From Syngnathus acus (Eukaryota; Chordata; Actinopteri; Syngnathiformes; Syngnathidae): 64,000 nt of DNA. The DNA is taken from NCBI RefSeq assembly GCF_901709675.1, contig NC_051103.1, positions 8,417,501 through 8,481,500 of the forward strand, given 5' to 3'. Position numbers and translations under genes: made by a program. The notes beneath the pieces were generated by a model. It had not been told where the DNA came from and did no database searches. It saw only the letters and a list, made by a program, of their open reading frames with translations. Below, one piece after another: positions 1 through 13,300 of this stretch; position 1 is the first letter of the stretch; each line of letters begins with the position of its first letter.

Positions 1-145
1 GACCGTGGGGTTTTTTTTTTCATGCTGTTTCATACTTCAGAAGTAACAGTCAGTGTGCAGGTGAAGTCTTCATCTTGCCACCTCGTCGATGCTCTTGTTC
101 CAGGAAACGACGGGGTCAACATTTCTGCATTTAAAGTGTAGAAGC

Positions 146-267
146 CATCCATCCATCCATTTTTTTCCCCCCCTGTTAGGGCTGCAGGTGATCTGGAGCC
201 TATCCCAGCTAACTTTGGGCTAAAGGCCCAGGTACACTCTGGAATGGTTGCCAGCCAATTGCAGTAA
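146..267. repeat. Dispersed fish repeat beginning with CATC units
   Basis: A short CATC run is followed by a stretch containing GGAGCCTATCCCAGCTAAC and CCAGCCAATTGCAG. This arrangement recurs in many teleost genomes as a dispersed repeat, and it lies in a SAP30BP intron. The class (SINE-like or satellite-like) cannot be told from one copy. A second CATC-type stub is near 820-850. The rest of 1-1001 shows no coding signal. Confidence 0.5.
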
Positions 268-1001
268 TGGATTTTAATTAGAGGACCATAAATTATCATA
301 AACCAGAAATGTTATTATAACCACAAATTATTTGTGTCATGACTTTGCAATTCTGCAGAGCACACTGCAAGAACTTAATTGTTGAGGGTGTCTGGGGAAA
401 AAAAAGCTGCTTTTGGAGCTCTTATTGGGCAAGTCAGTTTCAATCTCAGCACTTTCAAAATTGCTATGACCGATCACCAATCTGATCATCCCATTTACCA
501 ACAGTTGTGTATTCGTAGATTTCGAAGAAGAAAAAAAATCACAACAAATTGACTGGTCACGTTTTGAAAGAGGCTCCGTCAGGTGCCATGAAGTTGATCA
601 TCGCCACACGTTTGCTGAGCTTGCACGTTTGTGTTTGCCACCCTCGTGTCAGGCCATGCGAGTTGGCCACAGGCGGAACAATACTTTGATGTACCCGCGC
701 AGTTGCTAAGTGATAACGTGATGCCCGTGAATAACAGCACTGTTTCTTTGTGCTCAACCTGTTATGCAGTCAATGTTGGCACAATATGCAGCATACTTTA
801 GAGGTTTCCAAACTAAATATTTCATCCATCCAGCCATCGATTTCCTGAACTGCTTTTTCATTTAAAAAAAAAAAAGTGTCTGCTTCAATTAGGAGAGAAC
901 CTTTGAAGGTTCCGTTGTTCTGCCCAACCGCCATTTTAGAAGCTCCATTGCAGAGCTCATGAAGTGAAATGTGTTTGTCTTCCTTTGCTTTTCCCCCACA
1001 G

Positions 1002-4000
1002 GGACCAGACGTGGAAACTAAAGATCCGAATGAGCTTGTTGGTAAGTGTAAAGATTTTGCAGATTTTGTTTTTGTCTGGAACAAACGAAAAAATTGTGCA
1101 CTGTAGAAACTGTTCTCAAAATGGGGGAACAGAACTACGCAATACAATTCTAAACCACATCTAAAAACAAAATGAAAAAAACACCCCAATCGTTTCAGTG
1201 ACATTTGGGTGCTGTCAACGTGTGAAACACTAACTGGACTCATATTGAGTTGTGAAAGGCTCTTTGTCCGCCCTTTGAAAGATGGGTCATGAAGGTCTAA
1301 CACAGGAGTTGGCAACGCTTAGTGAGTAATCACTGACCCGTGCAGGTGTGTGTGTGTGTGATATCAGGCAGGAAATGAGTGATACAAGGAGTGGTATTTT
1401 ATTCACCCTGCATAGAGCACACAGCGTTCCCACTCAGCTATTTGTTGATTCTGGCCTGGTGCTTAAGGCTATCATTAACTCCACCTTTCTTTTAACTGGA
1501 GGCAACAAGACTCAAGCGCTGACTAATCCCAAAAAAGAAAAAAAACATGACGCAAAAGCCTCATTTGACTGATCAACAAGAGGAAATTTTGTGACTGTTC
1601 CGTGGGGGTCTGAGCGTGACTCATAACTGGACACTTGGCATTCCGGCAGCGGCGCTCAGCTCAGCTCGGCTCCTCCGACAGTAAATGTCACAGTGCGCTC
1701 GCTCGCCCGCCCGCCCGCCTCCTGTCAGCAGGCTGAAGACAGCTCTTTGTCTAGTCGCTGAAGGGCCGTGCATTGTGCCGCTGTCCAAAGAGACCCGCAG
1801 GGCGCAGATTTTGACTTTCTGTTTTCGAGCAAAACAGATGGCTGTTGTCAAACGGATGCTGCATTTTCAAGCTGTTTTCTAGCCATATGGATTGTGTGGC
1901 TATTTTTTACACACAGACGTGTGCTTGATTCTCACAATTTCTTGGAATCCTTTCAAATGAAGTAACACCACAATGCTACAATATTACATTGTGGATGACA
2001 GCGTGTGCAAGACTACCCAATTGCCAAGTGGGCGAGTTTACCGAATGCAACGGCGAGACAGCGGTGGCAAGTCTGTACTGATCCGAGGGAGTCTGGAGTC
2101 ACGCTTGAGCAGTAGACCACGCTAACCGGGATAGGGGCCTGGAAAGTATGCAAAGGCCGTCGTCCCTTCTGCATGTCGAAGAACAAAGTTCAACTTTGGC
2201 ACAGTGCAACATCTAATAAATCGGACCATTGAGAGTTGAACAGGCATGCTGCTTGATTTGCTCTATCACGGAGTGTGCTTCTAAAAAAATACAACTGGTT
2301 CATGAAGCAAATTTGAAACTTCATTTTCCCATTGGATCGAATGGTCCAATTCGTCTTTTTAAAATGTGAACCGAGAATCTTTGCCAATAGGTTTTACAGA
2401 ATCAATTCGGAGATTTGTTTTTTCTCCTGTGTCGTAGCAAATTACAAAATAATAATAATAAACACAGAATCCGTCACGCTTGATTGACGGTAACATTCCC
2501 AAGCATGCAGTCAGCTACCTGAGTAAATGATCCTCCGACGTCCAATCAAGTTGTAACTTGTCTTGCATGAAGTGCTTTTGCACTCGTACACAACACAACG
2601 TTTGCAAAAGACACTCAGAATGTGACAGGCACCAAAAAACACGTGTAGGCTTTTGAGATAGTGTGACAGTGGAATGTCTGGCTTCAGGAGAACACGCTGC
2701 GAAAAGCAAAACATGATGGTTCCTAAGGGAATGATGGAGGTAGCAAAGGAGTCCACTTTAAACTCCATCATGTCAAACAAAACTGTCACCAGCATTTACT
2801 TCCTGAAGCATTTTTTTTTAGAATTGGGCTCATGTTATTTTTCGGACTTCTCCACAGCTCTCTTCTCAGAGAAGGTGCGAAACATGTCACCTGATGAGAT
2901 CCGAATTCCACCCGAGCCCCCGGGACGCTGCTCCATCCAACTACAGGTAGACGTTGATCGCATTGCTTCCCTCCCTGCCATCTTTATTCAAACATGACCC
3001 AACTTATGTTGAACCAATACCCAAGTAAGTCTGAGATCATCATCATCAGCCTGCAGGAATAGTTTCACCTCACAGGTTGCAAGTCGTAAAAGTGTCCTGT
3101 TCAAAGCTGAATACTTGGCTTTGGCTGCTGAGGCAGCAGTCAACACATGCCTCTTATGCAACAGTTTGGTGTTGAAAATAAAAACAAAGCTCTTAAGAAT
3201 TGATGGAAATGACTTCCAATTCTACTTGACTTTGGTTTGATCTCATTGGGTTGATATCCCTGAAAGGGACGGACGGACGGACGGACGGACGGGGAGAGCG
3301 GCTGCAACGACCCAGATGTCAAGAATTCCAAATAGGCCAGTAGCTAAATGCCAAGACGTGTGAGGAAATTGACAATGGCTTGAAAAGCTCAAAGGGTTTT
3401 CTGCATTCTTCACCTGTGATTTATAGCTCTGTGTGTCTTCCACTGCTCCTCACCCACAGACTAGCGTTGATGTACAAATTGTAATATGCCCTATTGGTCA
3501 GACTTGCCATTTAACTCGTCATTGGTGTGTTGGCAGAGTCAGCTAAAACCTTAACATCTCAATTTGCCTCTGGGCTGAAATTCTGGTGTCTCCATAAATT
3601 TGTTTCATAAGGCACAGAGGCATGTCCGGACACAAAAGGTGAAGTTAGTAAGCGAACAGCTCAACCCGCAAGCAACCCGCTTGCTTGCACTCCCTCGGCC
3701 AACCGGTCGCGCCTAGGTAGCCGTGGCCTCGGGCTACGCATACCCAAATAGTGAAATTGTTTTATTCTTTATTTCTCTATTTCGCAATCGCAAGAATCGA
3801 TCCGCTATGAGCACTTCCCAGATATCTTTTCCAATCATTCCTGTGAAATTGCAAGGGAAATCATTCTTGGTTGCTTGGTCGGATTTCAGATATCTACTGG
3901 TTGAGATAAGAGATAAGAGAGTGACTCATAATTCCTGGGAAATGCCTCCCTCACCTTCGACGGACTGCAACAATTATAGTCATAAACCTTCAAAATTGCT

Positions 4001-5496
4001 TCAAATTTCATGCTGAGGTTCTTATCTGGCAGCACATGATTTCCTGGCTGCTTGACAGACGGATAATTCTGGCAACATTTTTTTTTTTGCTGTAAAGATA
4101 ATTGGAAAAGCTTTGGACTTGTTTTCACTTGCCATGCCCTTTTTCCCCCTCAATAGAGAATGCCAAAAGACCTCCAATGAATGAGGGAGGGAGACGATTG
4201 CCACCGCAAAATTGGCCTTATAGTAAAAAAAAAAACGATTCATAAACATGAATACGCAATGCACCATTTTCATTGAAACCTTTTTTTTACCCAAAAGTAA
4301 TTTTGTGCCAAAGAAATATTTTTGTTTGTTTGTCGTAACAGGAGAAGATCCACAAGCTCTACGAAAGAAAGCTCCATGGAGATTTTGACACCAACAGCCA
4401 CATTCAGAAGAAGAAAGAATTCAGGAACCCAAGGTATGGATAATTTTCACTACTTTAAATGAAATGAATTGTCTTTTAGGTTTCAATTTTTTTTTGAAAT
4501 GCTGTCTAGTATCTACGAGAAGCTCATTCAATTCTGCAGTATAGACGAACTGGGCACCAACTACCCAAAAGATATGTTTGATCCTCACGGCTGGTCAGAG
4601 GACTCCTACTACGAAGCTCTCGGTATGTTTGTCCTCTTTGGGGATCTCGCCGTGATTACCGATGCATACTAATGCATTCGACTCATTTTTAGCGAAAGCG
4701 CAGAAAGTGGAGATGGACAAGCTGGAAAAAGCCAAAAAGGAGCGGACCAAGGTGAGCCTTAAAAACAGGCCAGCATAGACCGTCAAGATCTAAGCCTTAA
4801 TAAAGTCTGCACAGGGAGAGCCTTCATTGACACATAATGCTGTCATCAGTACCATTCCAGCAGCTGCATATTAGTCAGGAAGGCGGACTAGAAAGAACAT
4901 GTAGTGCCTGCCCTGCTTGAGCGACGCTCTTCTGTTGTCTGTGTAATGTGGTATGCATGTTTCAATCCAAAATGTGTGAAGAACAAAATTGGAATGTGAA
5001 AGTTGGTTCAATGCATCTCATACCCTGAAGCAAGATCTTTTGCAATTGCGCGGAGTCAGGAGCTGGACATTCCAATGCTTCAAATCAAACATCAGCCACA
5101 TCATTCAAATGTGCTAATCGCGGATTTGCGTTTGTCCAGATCGAGTTTGTCACGGGTACAAAGAAAGGCACCAACCCATCCAACACGTCAGCGTCAACCG
5201 CAAACAGCAGTAGCAGCACCACCACCTCCACATCCACAGGTGAACAAACACATTTCATTTTGCCAACACGGTAGCGGTAGAAAAGAAAGCACTGCCACTG
5301 ACTTGTCCCAACAGATGCTCAGAAGCGGAAGAGCAAGTGGGACTCGGCCATCCCAGTCACGTTGGCCCAGCCCACGCTCATCACCACCACCACGTCCACC
5401 TTGCCGGCCGTGGTGTCCGTGACCACCACGGCCAGCGGCACCAAGACCACCGTCATATCTGCGGTGGGCACCATAGTTAAGAAAGCCAAACAGTGA
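1002..5496 (+). CDS. sap30bp: SAP30-binding protein (HCNGP family), 5'-partial
   Basis: Nuclear protein that binds the SAP30 corepressor subunit and is linked to transcription repression and splicing. Seven coding exons are visible: 1002-1041, 2858-2946, 4342-4433, 4510-4622, 4693-4751, 5140-5239 and 5315-5496, all with GT/AG borders and consistent phase. Diagnostic peptides are RNMSPDEIRIPPEPPGRC, KLYERK, KKKEFRNPSIYEKLIQFC, TNYPKDMFDPHGWSEDSYYE and the C-terminal SAVGTIVKKAKQ before TGA. The order and wording match vertebrate SAP30BP across its conserved domain. The acidic N-terminal exons, including the start codon, are not in the window, so the gene begins upstream. The serine/threonine-rich exon 5140-5239 is the most variable part. 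Identification is firm; only the 5' end is missing. Confidence 0.96.
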
Positions 5497-5845
5497 AGCG
5501 CCTTTGCAGGTGATGGCAAGTGGGCTGCTCCCAATGGGGTGCACACACACACACACACACACAGACTTCTTTCTCTGGGATTGAAAACTGCGCTTTTTCA
5601 TGGGAACTATACTCAGCATAACTCTTCATTCTTTTGCTGCAAGTCATCATTTTGGTTTTTAGCATGTTGGCAGCAGTCAGTGAGATGAAAAAAGTGGATT
5701 AAGAAGCTCAAGTGTAAATGAGAAATTGGGCATCATGTTCCGATGCGGCCGGCGGCGTCCCTCTTAAAGCTAAAAGGCATTTTGAGGACATGTTTTTTTT
5801 TCTTTTTTCTACTCTTGTAAATACTGGACGTGTTTCTGATAGATG

Positions 5846-5851
5846 AATAAA
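5846..5851 (+). terminator. Polyadenylation signal of sap30bp
   Basis: AATAAA lies 350 bases after the sap30bp stop codon, in AT-rich sequence with no other candidate gene end nearby. It is the likely cleavage signal for that transcript. Confidence 0.6.
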
Positions 5852-8800
5852 TGGATCAGATATTTTCAGCGGAATCCCTCTTGTGATTGTCATATACGTA
5901 TATTATTACATTATATTGAAAATAGAAGAACCTCCGAAAGTTACATCTGTTCCAGGTGGAGTGTACAGCCTCTGACCCCTCGATGATCGTCTTCATCGAG
6001 GTCCATGCGCAGAAGGGGCCACTCGGGTGTGAGTCACCTTAAATATCATTCTATTCTAGATGAGCAATACATATTTTTCATGATATAATATACCACTTAG
6101 CACTGTACTTTTTCTCCTTGCATCATGTTGCCATTTTTATGGTAGCATTAAAATGGATGCAACTAAAGTCACCTCTGGTTGTTAGTGTAATGTTCTTTTA
6201 GGAGCGTGCACGGTTATATAACTGAAATGATTAAACTGATAAGATTCAGATGTCACGCTAGTGGTTACCGGTTAGCGTCCAAAACACATGCAGGTCGGAA
6301 GCTTAGTCACAGGGGCAAAACAAACGGCAGCACGTGCTGGGGAAGTACAGCCAATCCGACCGACACTTGTGCTAATTAGATGCATTTATTTCAATGCCAA
6401 GCGATTGGGCACAAAGCAAAATTTGATTCGGGGCCACGACCTCACCCCTGCTTTACCGCAACCAGTCCAAATACAAATTTTATGTTGAATGTATTCAAAG
6501 GAAATTCCCAGCACTCTTTTTTTTTTTTTTTTTTTTCTCTTTTCCTCTCAAAAAACACTAAAAATGCCACTGACTGGTTGCCATGGTCCTCTGCAGCTAA
6601 TTTAATCATTTTGGGGTGGACGAGTTAAGGGGTGTATTCCTTTCGGAATGAACTCAGTGGTCCAAAAGCAGACACAGTTTTTTTTTTTTGTCATGTAAAT
6701 TGGCGAGGAGGTCTCCGACCGGGCTCACACTGTGTGTGCAAGCAAAGAGATAACTGTCTCTTGATTTTAGTTCAGTAGTTTTCCAGTAGCAGCCCCCGTG
6801 GAACTTCATGCTTTCACTTCACCAGGACAACATCTTGTTCACTGTAAGTAACATTTAAAAGCACATTCTTCATGCTTTCATATGATACATTGTTATGACT
6901 ATAGATCCTGAGTATGGTGGTGATAGTGCACTTGAATAGTTTGCATCCATCCAGCCAAACTTTGAAAAATGATTTTCCAAAGAATCTAGTCATTGCAGAC
7001 TAAATGGAGACCAGTTTAGGGTGTACCTTGTCATTGACTCTTTCACATACAGTAGGTTTTTCTGCTTTTTAGTTTATCCTTCCTTCAATGCTGTTTACAC
7101 CAGCATCACAACTAAAGTGTCAGGAAGGAAGATGAGTAGCTTCGTGTCGAATGTCGCCCTCCCCACACTTGGCTTTTGTAGTAAACCCGATCTGGTTGCT
7201 AGGCAGGAATTTGTATGCCACTATTCACACTGGCCATTGTGGTATGTACAGTGGGAGAACAAAAGGCTCCTCTCTTACGTCGGCTGGGTTAACCCACTGC
7301 TTCCCACAAAAAAAAAAAATCAAATTTGAAGTTTCCTATCGATTGTTAATTTCCCTTTAAATCTGTTGTCTCGTTTCCAAAAGGCGGGAATGTCTAATCG
7401 GTTTACACAATGCAATCAACTTCCCGTCAGGTGATTCACATGAAATAATGAGTCAATTAAATAAATATGTCATTTTGCAATCACCAACTTGTTCATGCAC
7501 TAATGACTTATTTCCGCATTTGAACTCGAAATTGCCCAACAACGTATATTGGAATGCACCACCCGTTGTTGCTCTGCAGCTCAGTGAGCCTTGGTGGATT
7601 TTTATAGGATGTAAATATATGTATGTGTAGCTCAACTTAGTGGTTCTTCGTTTTTTTCTTAGCAGACTAATGGGATGTAACGGCCACGGCTGGTTTCACA
7701 ATAGCGGTTGTTTATTGCCAGAAGGAGACGGCCAATGATTCACATCACTATCACTTCATTCTCGAGATAACTCCAAGATTTGTTTCAAGTTGCCGTCCTC
7801 TGATTGGTCAGTCAAAGACAAACTCTTGAGGGATCGAATGTCACGTTTTACGCTTTGTTTTGGGCACGTGCAGCAAGTCCACTTCTGAGCTTGTGTTGAT
7901 ATCAAATATTTAACCAAGAGGAATGGCCATGAGGGATGAGGGCACTTTTTTTTTTGCATGAACACAACATTCACACAATGTTTCTGGTAGCCTCAAGGCA
8001 GAGTTCTGCTCCATGTGCCACTCCCAAGAGTTTGGCTTAGGGCCATGGAAGGAGGGGCCTGGCCCGGCCCCCACGCTCAAGCCCACACAGGTAACGGCTG
8101 TCGGAGTGGAATGTGGCAGAGGTGTGGAACTTTTAACTTCTAACAGGGTGTGGAGGAGATAGAGGTTCAGGAAGGGAGTTAACCCTCCATGTCATTGCTC
8201 CTCACCTGGATAGGGAGCGTGTGCAGGCGCTGACGTTTAAGGAGGGATCAAGTCACTGCATACAAAGTCTCAGTCAGTTACTCGGAATCTCTTTATCACG
8301 CACGCACGCACGCACGTTTGAGTCCCTAAGTTTATGGGCAATTCAGTCAATATTTGACCGGAGCACACTGTACAGGAGGGAAGAAGCAGAACCTTCTTTT
8401 TTTTTGATACTAGGAGTTGCAGATTTTACTTTTCGACTGCAGGTGGAAAGACATTTTTTCTCCCAAACTGTTGGATCACAGATGCCAAAGCGGATTTAGT
8501 GCAAGTCCCACTACCATCATTAATTGTTGTTGGACTTTTGAACTCAGTCTGGTGTGGGATCAGGAACAGGTTGGTTTGCTTTCAAATCTATTTTTCATAA
8601 ATGATCGTGAAGTTAACATTGTTTTCACTGCAATCCACCTGCTGATTGTACTCCTTGTTCATATTTAGAAGGGCAATGTGACTGGTGGTTTAGTGTGTTA
8701 TGCAACTTTAAGACGTCCGCATGATTCCTCATACATTCGACGATTGAATATTATTTGTCATTTCTCTCATGTCACGTGTTCGGAAATGTTTTAAATGAAT

Positions 8801-8925
8801 TGCCAGTATCATCCTCAATCCCTTTTTTTAACTGGGCTAGCAGTTAATGTGTTAACAAATCTACTGGACTGGATTAAAACCATGATGCCGAATGAAAACA
8901 TTTAATTCAGTGATTCTTTTGTGTA

Positions 8926-8940
8926 CCACTAGAGGGCGAC
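8926..8940 (+). promoter_or_regulatory. CTCF-like motif
   Basis: CCACTAGAGGGCGAC matches 13 of 14 positions of the vertebrate CTCF core CCASYAGRKGGCRS. It lies in the intergenic region upstream of itgb4. Motif match only. Confidence 0.35.
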
Positions 8941-10380
8941 CTCGTAGCACTTTTTGCAACGTTGCAATGACAACTGTCGCAAAGTCAGTTTCTGTCCCCA
9001 GTGCTATAATTAGAAGAACAAGAGACAAAGTTGTTCAAAGAAAAATGATAACGCAAACAAAGCTAATTATTCAATTCCAAGATGCCTTTTCCAAAGCAAA
9101 CTCTGTAAAGGTATGTTCAGGTTGCCACCTCAATGACAAACTGATTGACAGGAAACAACGATGAAATAATGCCTAATGTTTATGTCAATGCCATATTCCT
9201 GCATGCGGTGTCGGATGACTAATCTTTTGTTTTCAGATGCTTTCACTGGTTGTCAATGTCAGCCGGCCAAGCAAACACCTTTGACGTGTCATGGTGGGGT
9301 CAGGCCCCTCCCTCCCATGTCTCGCACTTGATTGGCTTGTTTTTGTCTGGAGGGAGGACAAAGTTACTTGACCCGACTGCACCGTTTACTAAAATGGCTG
9401 GCTGCATGAACAACCTCTCATTTGAAATTGGTCCAAGTTTATTGCCAATTTGTCTTCCCAAACCATCCTTGTGGTCAGCTCACACTCACAAGGAGGTGTT
9501 AAGGTGTCTTTTTTTTAACTTGGACTGGTCATTCTCTCACCTTGAAGAGAAATTCTTTCTTGGAATTGTAAATCATCCCAGAACAAATAGCCTTTCTATT
9601 ATGTAGTCATTTTCATTCTTGCCATTTGTGGTGTCTGCCCACAAACGTTATTAAAGATAATTAACCAAAGCGAATATTGAAAAAAGTATTTGCTGACGGT
9701 TTGAATAAAACTGAAAGTGATTTAAAAGAAAAAATCTGCTCATTTTGACATATTTTTTAATATTGCACTCAATAAATACTCCATACATATTTTTTGTAAA
9801 CTAACACTCATACTAAAATTGGAAACAAAAACGAAAATGAAGCATTTTTCAAGTGTAAAAATGAATCAAAATGCCCCAAATGCAATTTAAAACTGCGTAA
9901 CCGAATTAAAAAAAAAACCACACACACACAAGAAAATCCCAACTTTTTATTTTCAGGCCACACTTCCTCTGTCCTTTCTTGACTTGTTCAAGCGTGAGTG
10001 CAATATATGTTGCATGGATTAAGTATATGCTTAATCCATGTTTCCAATGTCAGGACTCAACCCACCCCACCCTATATTTGCCTCTTTGCACATATGAGAG
10101 CAACTGGAGCTGCGTGAAACATGTCATTCCTTACATCAAAGTATGAAGGGCAAAAGGAAAGTTGCAAATGATACTCTCTTCCGTTGCTTATTATGAGAAA
10201 ATGTGCTTCCCACTGTGATGAATGAGATCTTGCGTCAATCTGCATATCTGGTTCTATTTACTTTAGCTTGGCCTTGACCCAGGGAACGTCCAGGTGGTTC
10301 AAGTGATACCTTTCTTGCTCTTTTCGTTTTTTTTCCAGCCTTGTCGTAAAACTACTTTGTGTTTCAGGTGCAGGAAGGCG

Positions 10381-13300
10381 ATGGGGAGATGGACGTTACA
10401 TCTCTCGGTGGGCCTTGGACTTTTGCTCATTCTCGTGAGCTACACTCACGCTGAAGGTACTTGACCGACCCACGTGTGTTTTGTTTGTTGTGGATACACA
10501 CCTGAGCAACTTGCTGTGTTTTATCCTCACTTTGTGTTGTGTCCATCTCCCCCTTCTGAATTTCCATTTGTCCTCCACAGCCAACTATTGCTATGCCACC
10601 AGGTCCAAAACCTGCTCGGAATGTTTGCAGGCAGGAAAAGGGTGCGCCTACTGTCCTGATGAGGTCAGAACCTAAATGGGAACATCAAAGAACGTATTGT
10701 TCCAAATCGAATATTGAAAAGCCAAAACTCTTCTGAGGGATGTGCTATTCTAAAGAGCCCTCATGAAAATGTTATGCAACATCTGTGTGAGGAATTTCGT
10801 CTTCTTTTTTTTCCAAAATTGTTCAAGCTGTTGTCTTTCTTCTTCAGACCTTTAATGGACCTCGCTGCGACCTGTACGAAAACATTCTGGCTCACGGCTG
10901 CAGCGCTGCGGCCGTGATCACGGCCAAAAGCCGCATGAGGATCGAAAGGGTAAGTCCTCTCACATCACACAGAAATGGCGGAAGCTCTAAGCTCTGACTA
11001 CTTGTTGGTTTTCCTCGCACAGGAAGAACAGATCAACGTCCGAATGGCCCAGTCGCAGGTGTCCCCGCAGCAGATGAGTATGTCACTGCTACCAGGGGAA
11101 GAGAAGATGGTGGACATGGAAGTCTTTGCTCCAACCAAAGGCCCCCTGGATCTTTATATTCTTATGGACTTCTCCAACTCCATGGAAGACGATTTGGATA
11201 ACTTGAAGAGGATGGGTCAGGAGCTGGGTGAGCGGCTGGGCTGGGCTGGGCTGGGCTGGGCTGGGCTGGGCTGGGCTGGGCTGGGCTGGCCTGGGCTGGC
11301 CTGGGCTGGCCTGGGCTGGCCTGGGCTGGCCTGGGCTGGGCTGGCCTGGGCTCTACGGCTTTGCTACTTTTGGTCCTGTTTGCGACATATTATTATTGTG
11401 TTTTTTCCGACAGCGTCACTGGTGAAGAAGCTATCAGATGACTACACCATCGGATTTGGAAAGTTTGTGGACAAAGTTATTGAGCCCCAAACGGACATGA
11501 GACCCACTAAGTAGGAAACAATTTGGTAGCAACAATTTGAATATGGACAGTATGACTCAAAGTGTTTTGCCTCCTCCTCCTCCCATCAGACTTGACCAAC
11601 CATGGCCCAACAGTGACCCTCCCTTCTCTTTTGAAAACGTCATCAAGCTGACCAACGACTTGAACTTCTTCACCAGCGAGCTTCAAAAGGAAAGAATCTC
11701 CGGCAACCTGGACGCTCCTGAGGGAGGTTTTGATGCCATACTGCAAGCGGCAGTCTGCACGGTAAGAACACATCCTATTTTTTATTTCCGAATCCAAAAG
11801 TCAACGACAGATTGACAGCAAGTTGGTTTTCCCTTCCGTCCCAGGATAATATCGGTTGGCGTGAGCAGAGCACGCATCTGTTGGTTTTCTCCACCGAGTC
11901 GGCCTTCCACTACGAGGCGGACGGCGCCAACGTGCTGTCGGGCATCCTGCCCCGCAACGACGAGAAATGCCACCTGGACGGCGAAGGCAAATACACAGAA
12001 GCTACCAAGCAGGATTACCCCTCCATCCCCACGCTGGTCCGTCTGCTCGGCAAACATAACATTATTCCCGTCTTTGCCGTCACCAACCACTCCTACACTT
12101 ACTACAAGGTTGGTGATTGTTTTTCTTCCCATATTTCTGCAAATCCTTTTGTTCAGACCAATATGAAACAATCTGCTTTGTTCAGAAACTCCAAACCTAT
12201 TTTCCCATTGCTGAAGTGGGCCTGCTGCAAGAGGACTCCTCCAACATCTTGCAAGTCATGGAGATGGCTTTTGAGGTAGAAAGCGTCAACGGCTCTGTGG
12301 CTTCACGACGGACAAAACCACTCGCTCTGTCTGTATGCTTTCAGAGTATCCGTTCCAAGATGAGCATTCGTGCAGAAGACAGACCCAAAGCCTTTGAAGC
12401 TGAGTTCCTGTCCGCCAGTGGAAAGGTTGCCAAACACGGAGACTTTGCTTTTCGGCCTGGAGCCATTGTAAGTGGATCAACAAACTCATTCAAGCTTCTT
12501 AGTCGGAACTTGTTCCTGGACAAAATGATTGGAACATGACCGATTGGTGTTCCTCAGGGCAAATTCAAGATGCGACTCAAAGCCCATAGAATGCTGGACG
12601 ATTCTCCGGTCTGTAAAATGGATGCGGATGAGAAGTCGGGCCTCATGAGAGTTAAACCTACGACCTTTAACGCCGCCATGAATGTTCAAGCCACCGTGCT
12701 CTGTCCAACTTGTGACTGTGAGAAGGTAGGGACACATCATTAGCCTCCAGTAGTTGATGGGACTCCTAATTCTTCTTGCGCCTTTCTCCTCCAGACTGCC
12801 GTCGCCAACGCGCCCAGATGCCACGGCAACGGAGACCTTGTGTGTGGGAAGTGTCAATGCCACGACGGCTGGTGAGATCCACTTCAAAAAAGATATACCA
12901 TATACGTACCATAAATGATCTCGCTTCAACCCGACATACGTATTTTGGAATTCATTGTGTCTTCAGGTTGAGTACATTCTGCAACTGTTCAGCTAGCGCT
13001 TCGGCCCTGGACACCCGTCTGTGTATCGGTCCAGGATCGACGGAACCTTGTTCGGGTCGCGGGGACTGCCGGGAGTGCGGAAGATGTGTGTGCTACAACC
13101 CTGACCAGTTTGAAGGACCTTACTGCCAGTACGATCGAACCCAGTGTCCGCGATTCGGAGGCTTCCTCTGCAACGGTGCGCCACCTCAACATCGTTTTTC
13201 GGTTTGATGCTCATGAATGAGATTGCGTTCGTTTCTTCTTGAATCCAATCAGACCGTGGCTCCTGCATTATGGGCCGCTGTGTGTGTTCTGATGGCTGGG

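Larger units (their letters stand above)
5497..10380. other. sap30bp-itgb4 intergenic region
   Basis: Apart from the sap30bp 3' UTR, no coding exon could be supported here. The itgb4 start exon is preceded by a 3' splice site (gtttcag just before 10368), so at least one non-coding itgb4 exon must lie upstream. A possible donor, CACACAG followed by gtaacg, occurs at about 8090 in a locally GC-rich patch (8030-8100). Otherwise the stretch has CA repeats (5541-5562), homopolymer T runs and one CTCF-like motif at 8926. Confidence 0.5.

Noticed and set aside
770-1315. Minus-strand frame of 181 codons in a sap30bp intron
   Set aside because: No domain, crosses a sap30bp exon and an A/T-rich run, and no splice or promoter context.
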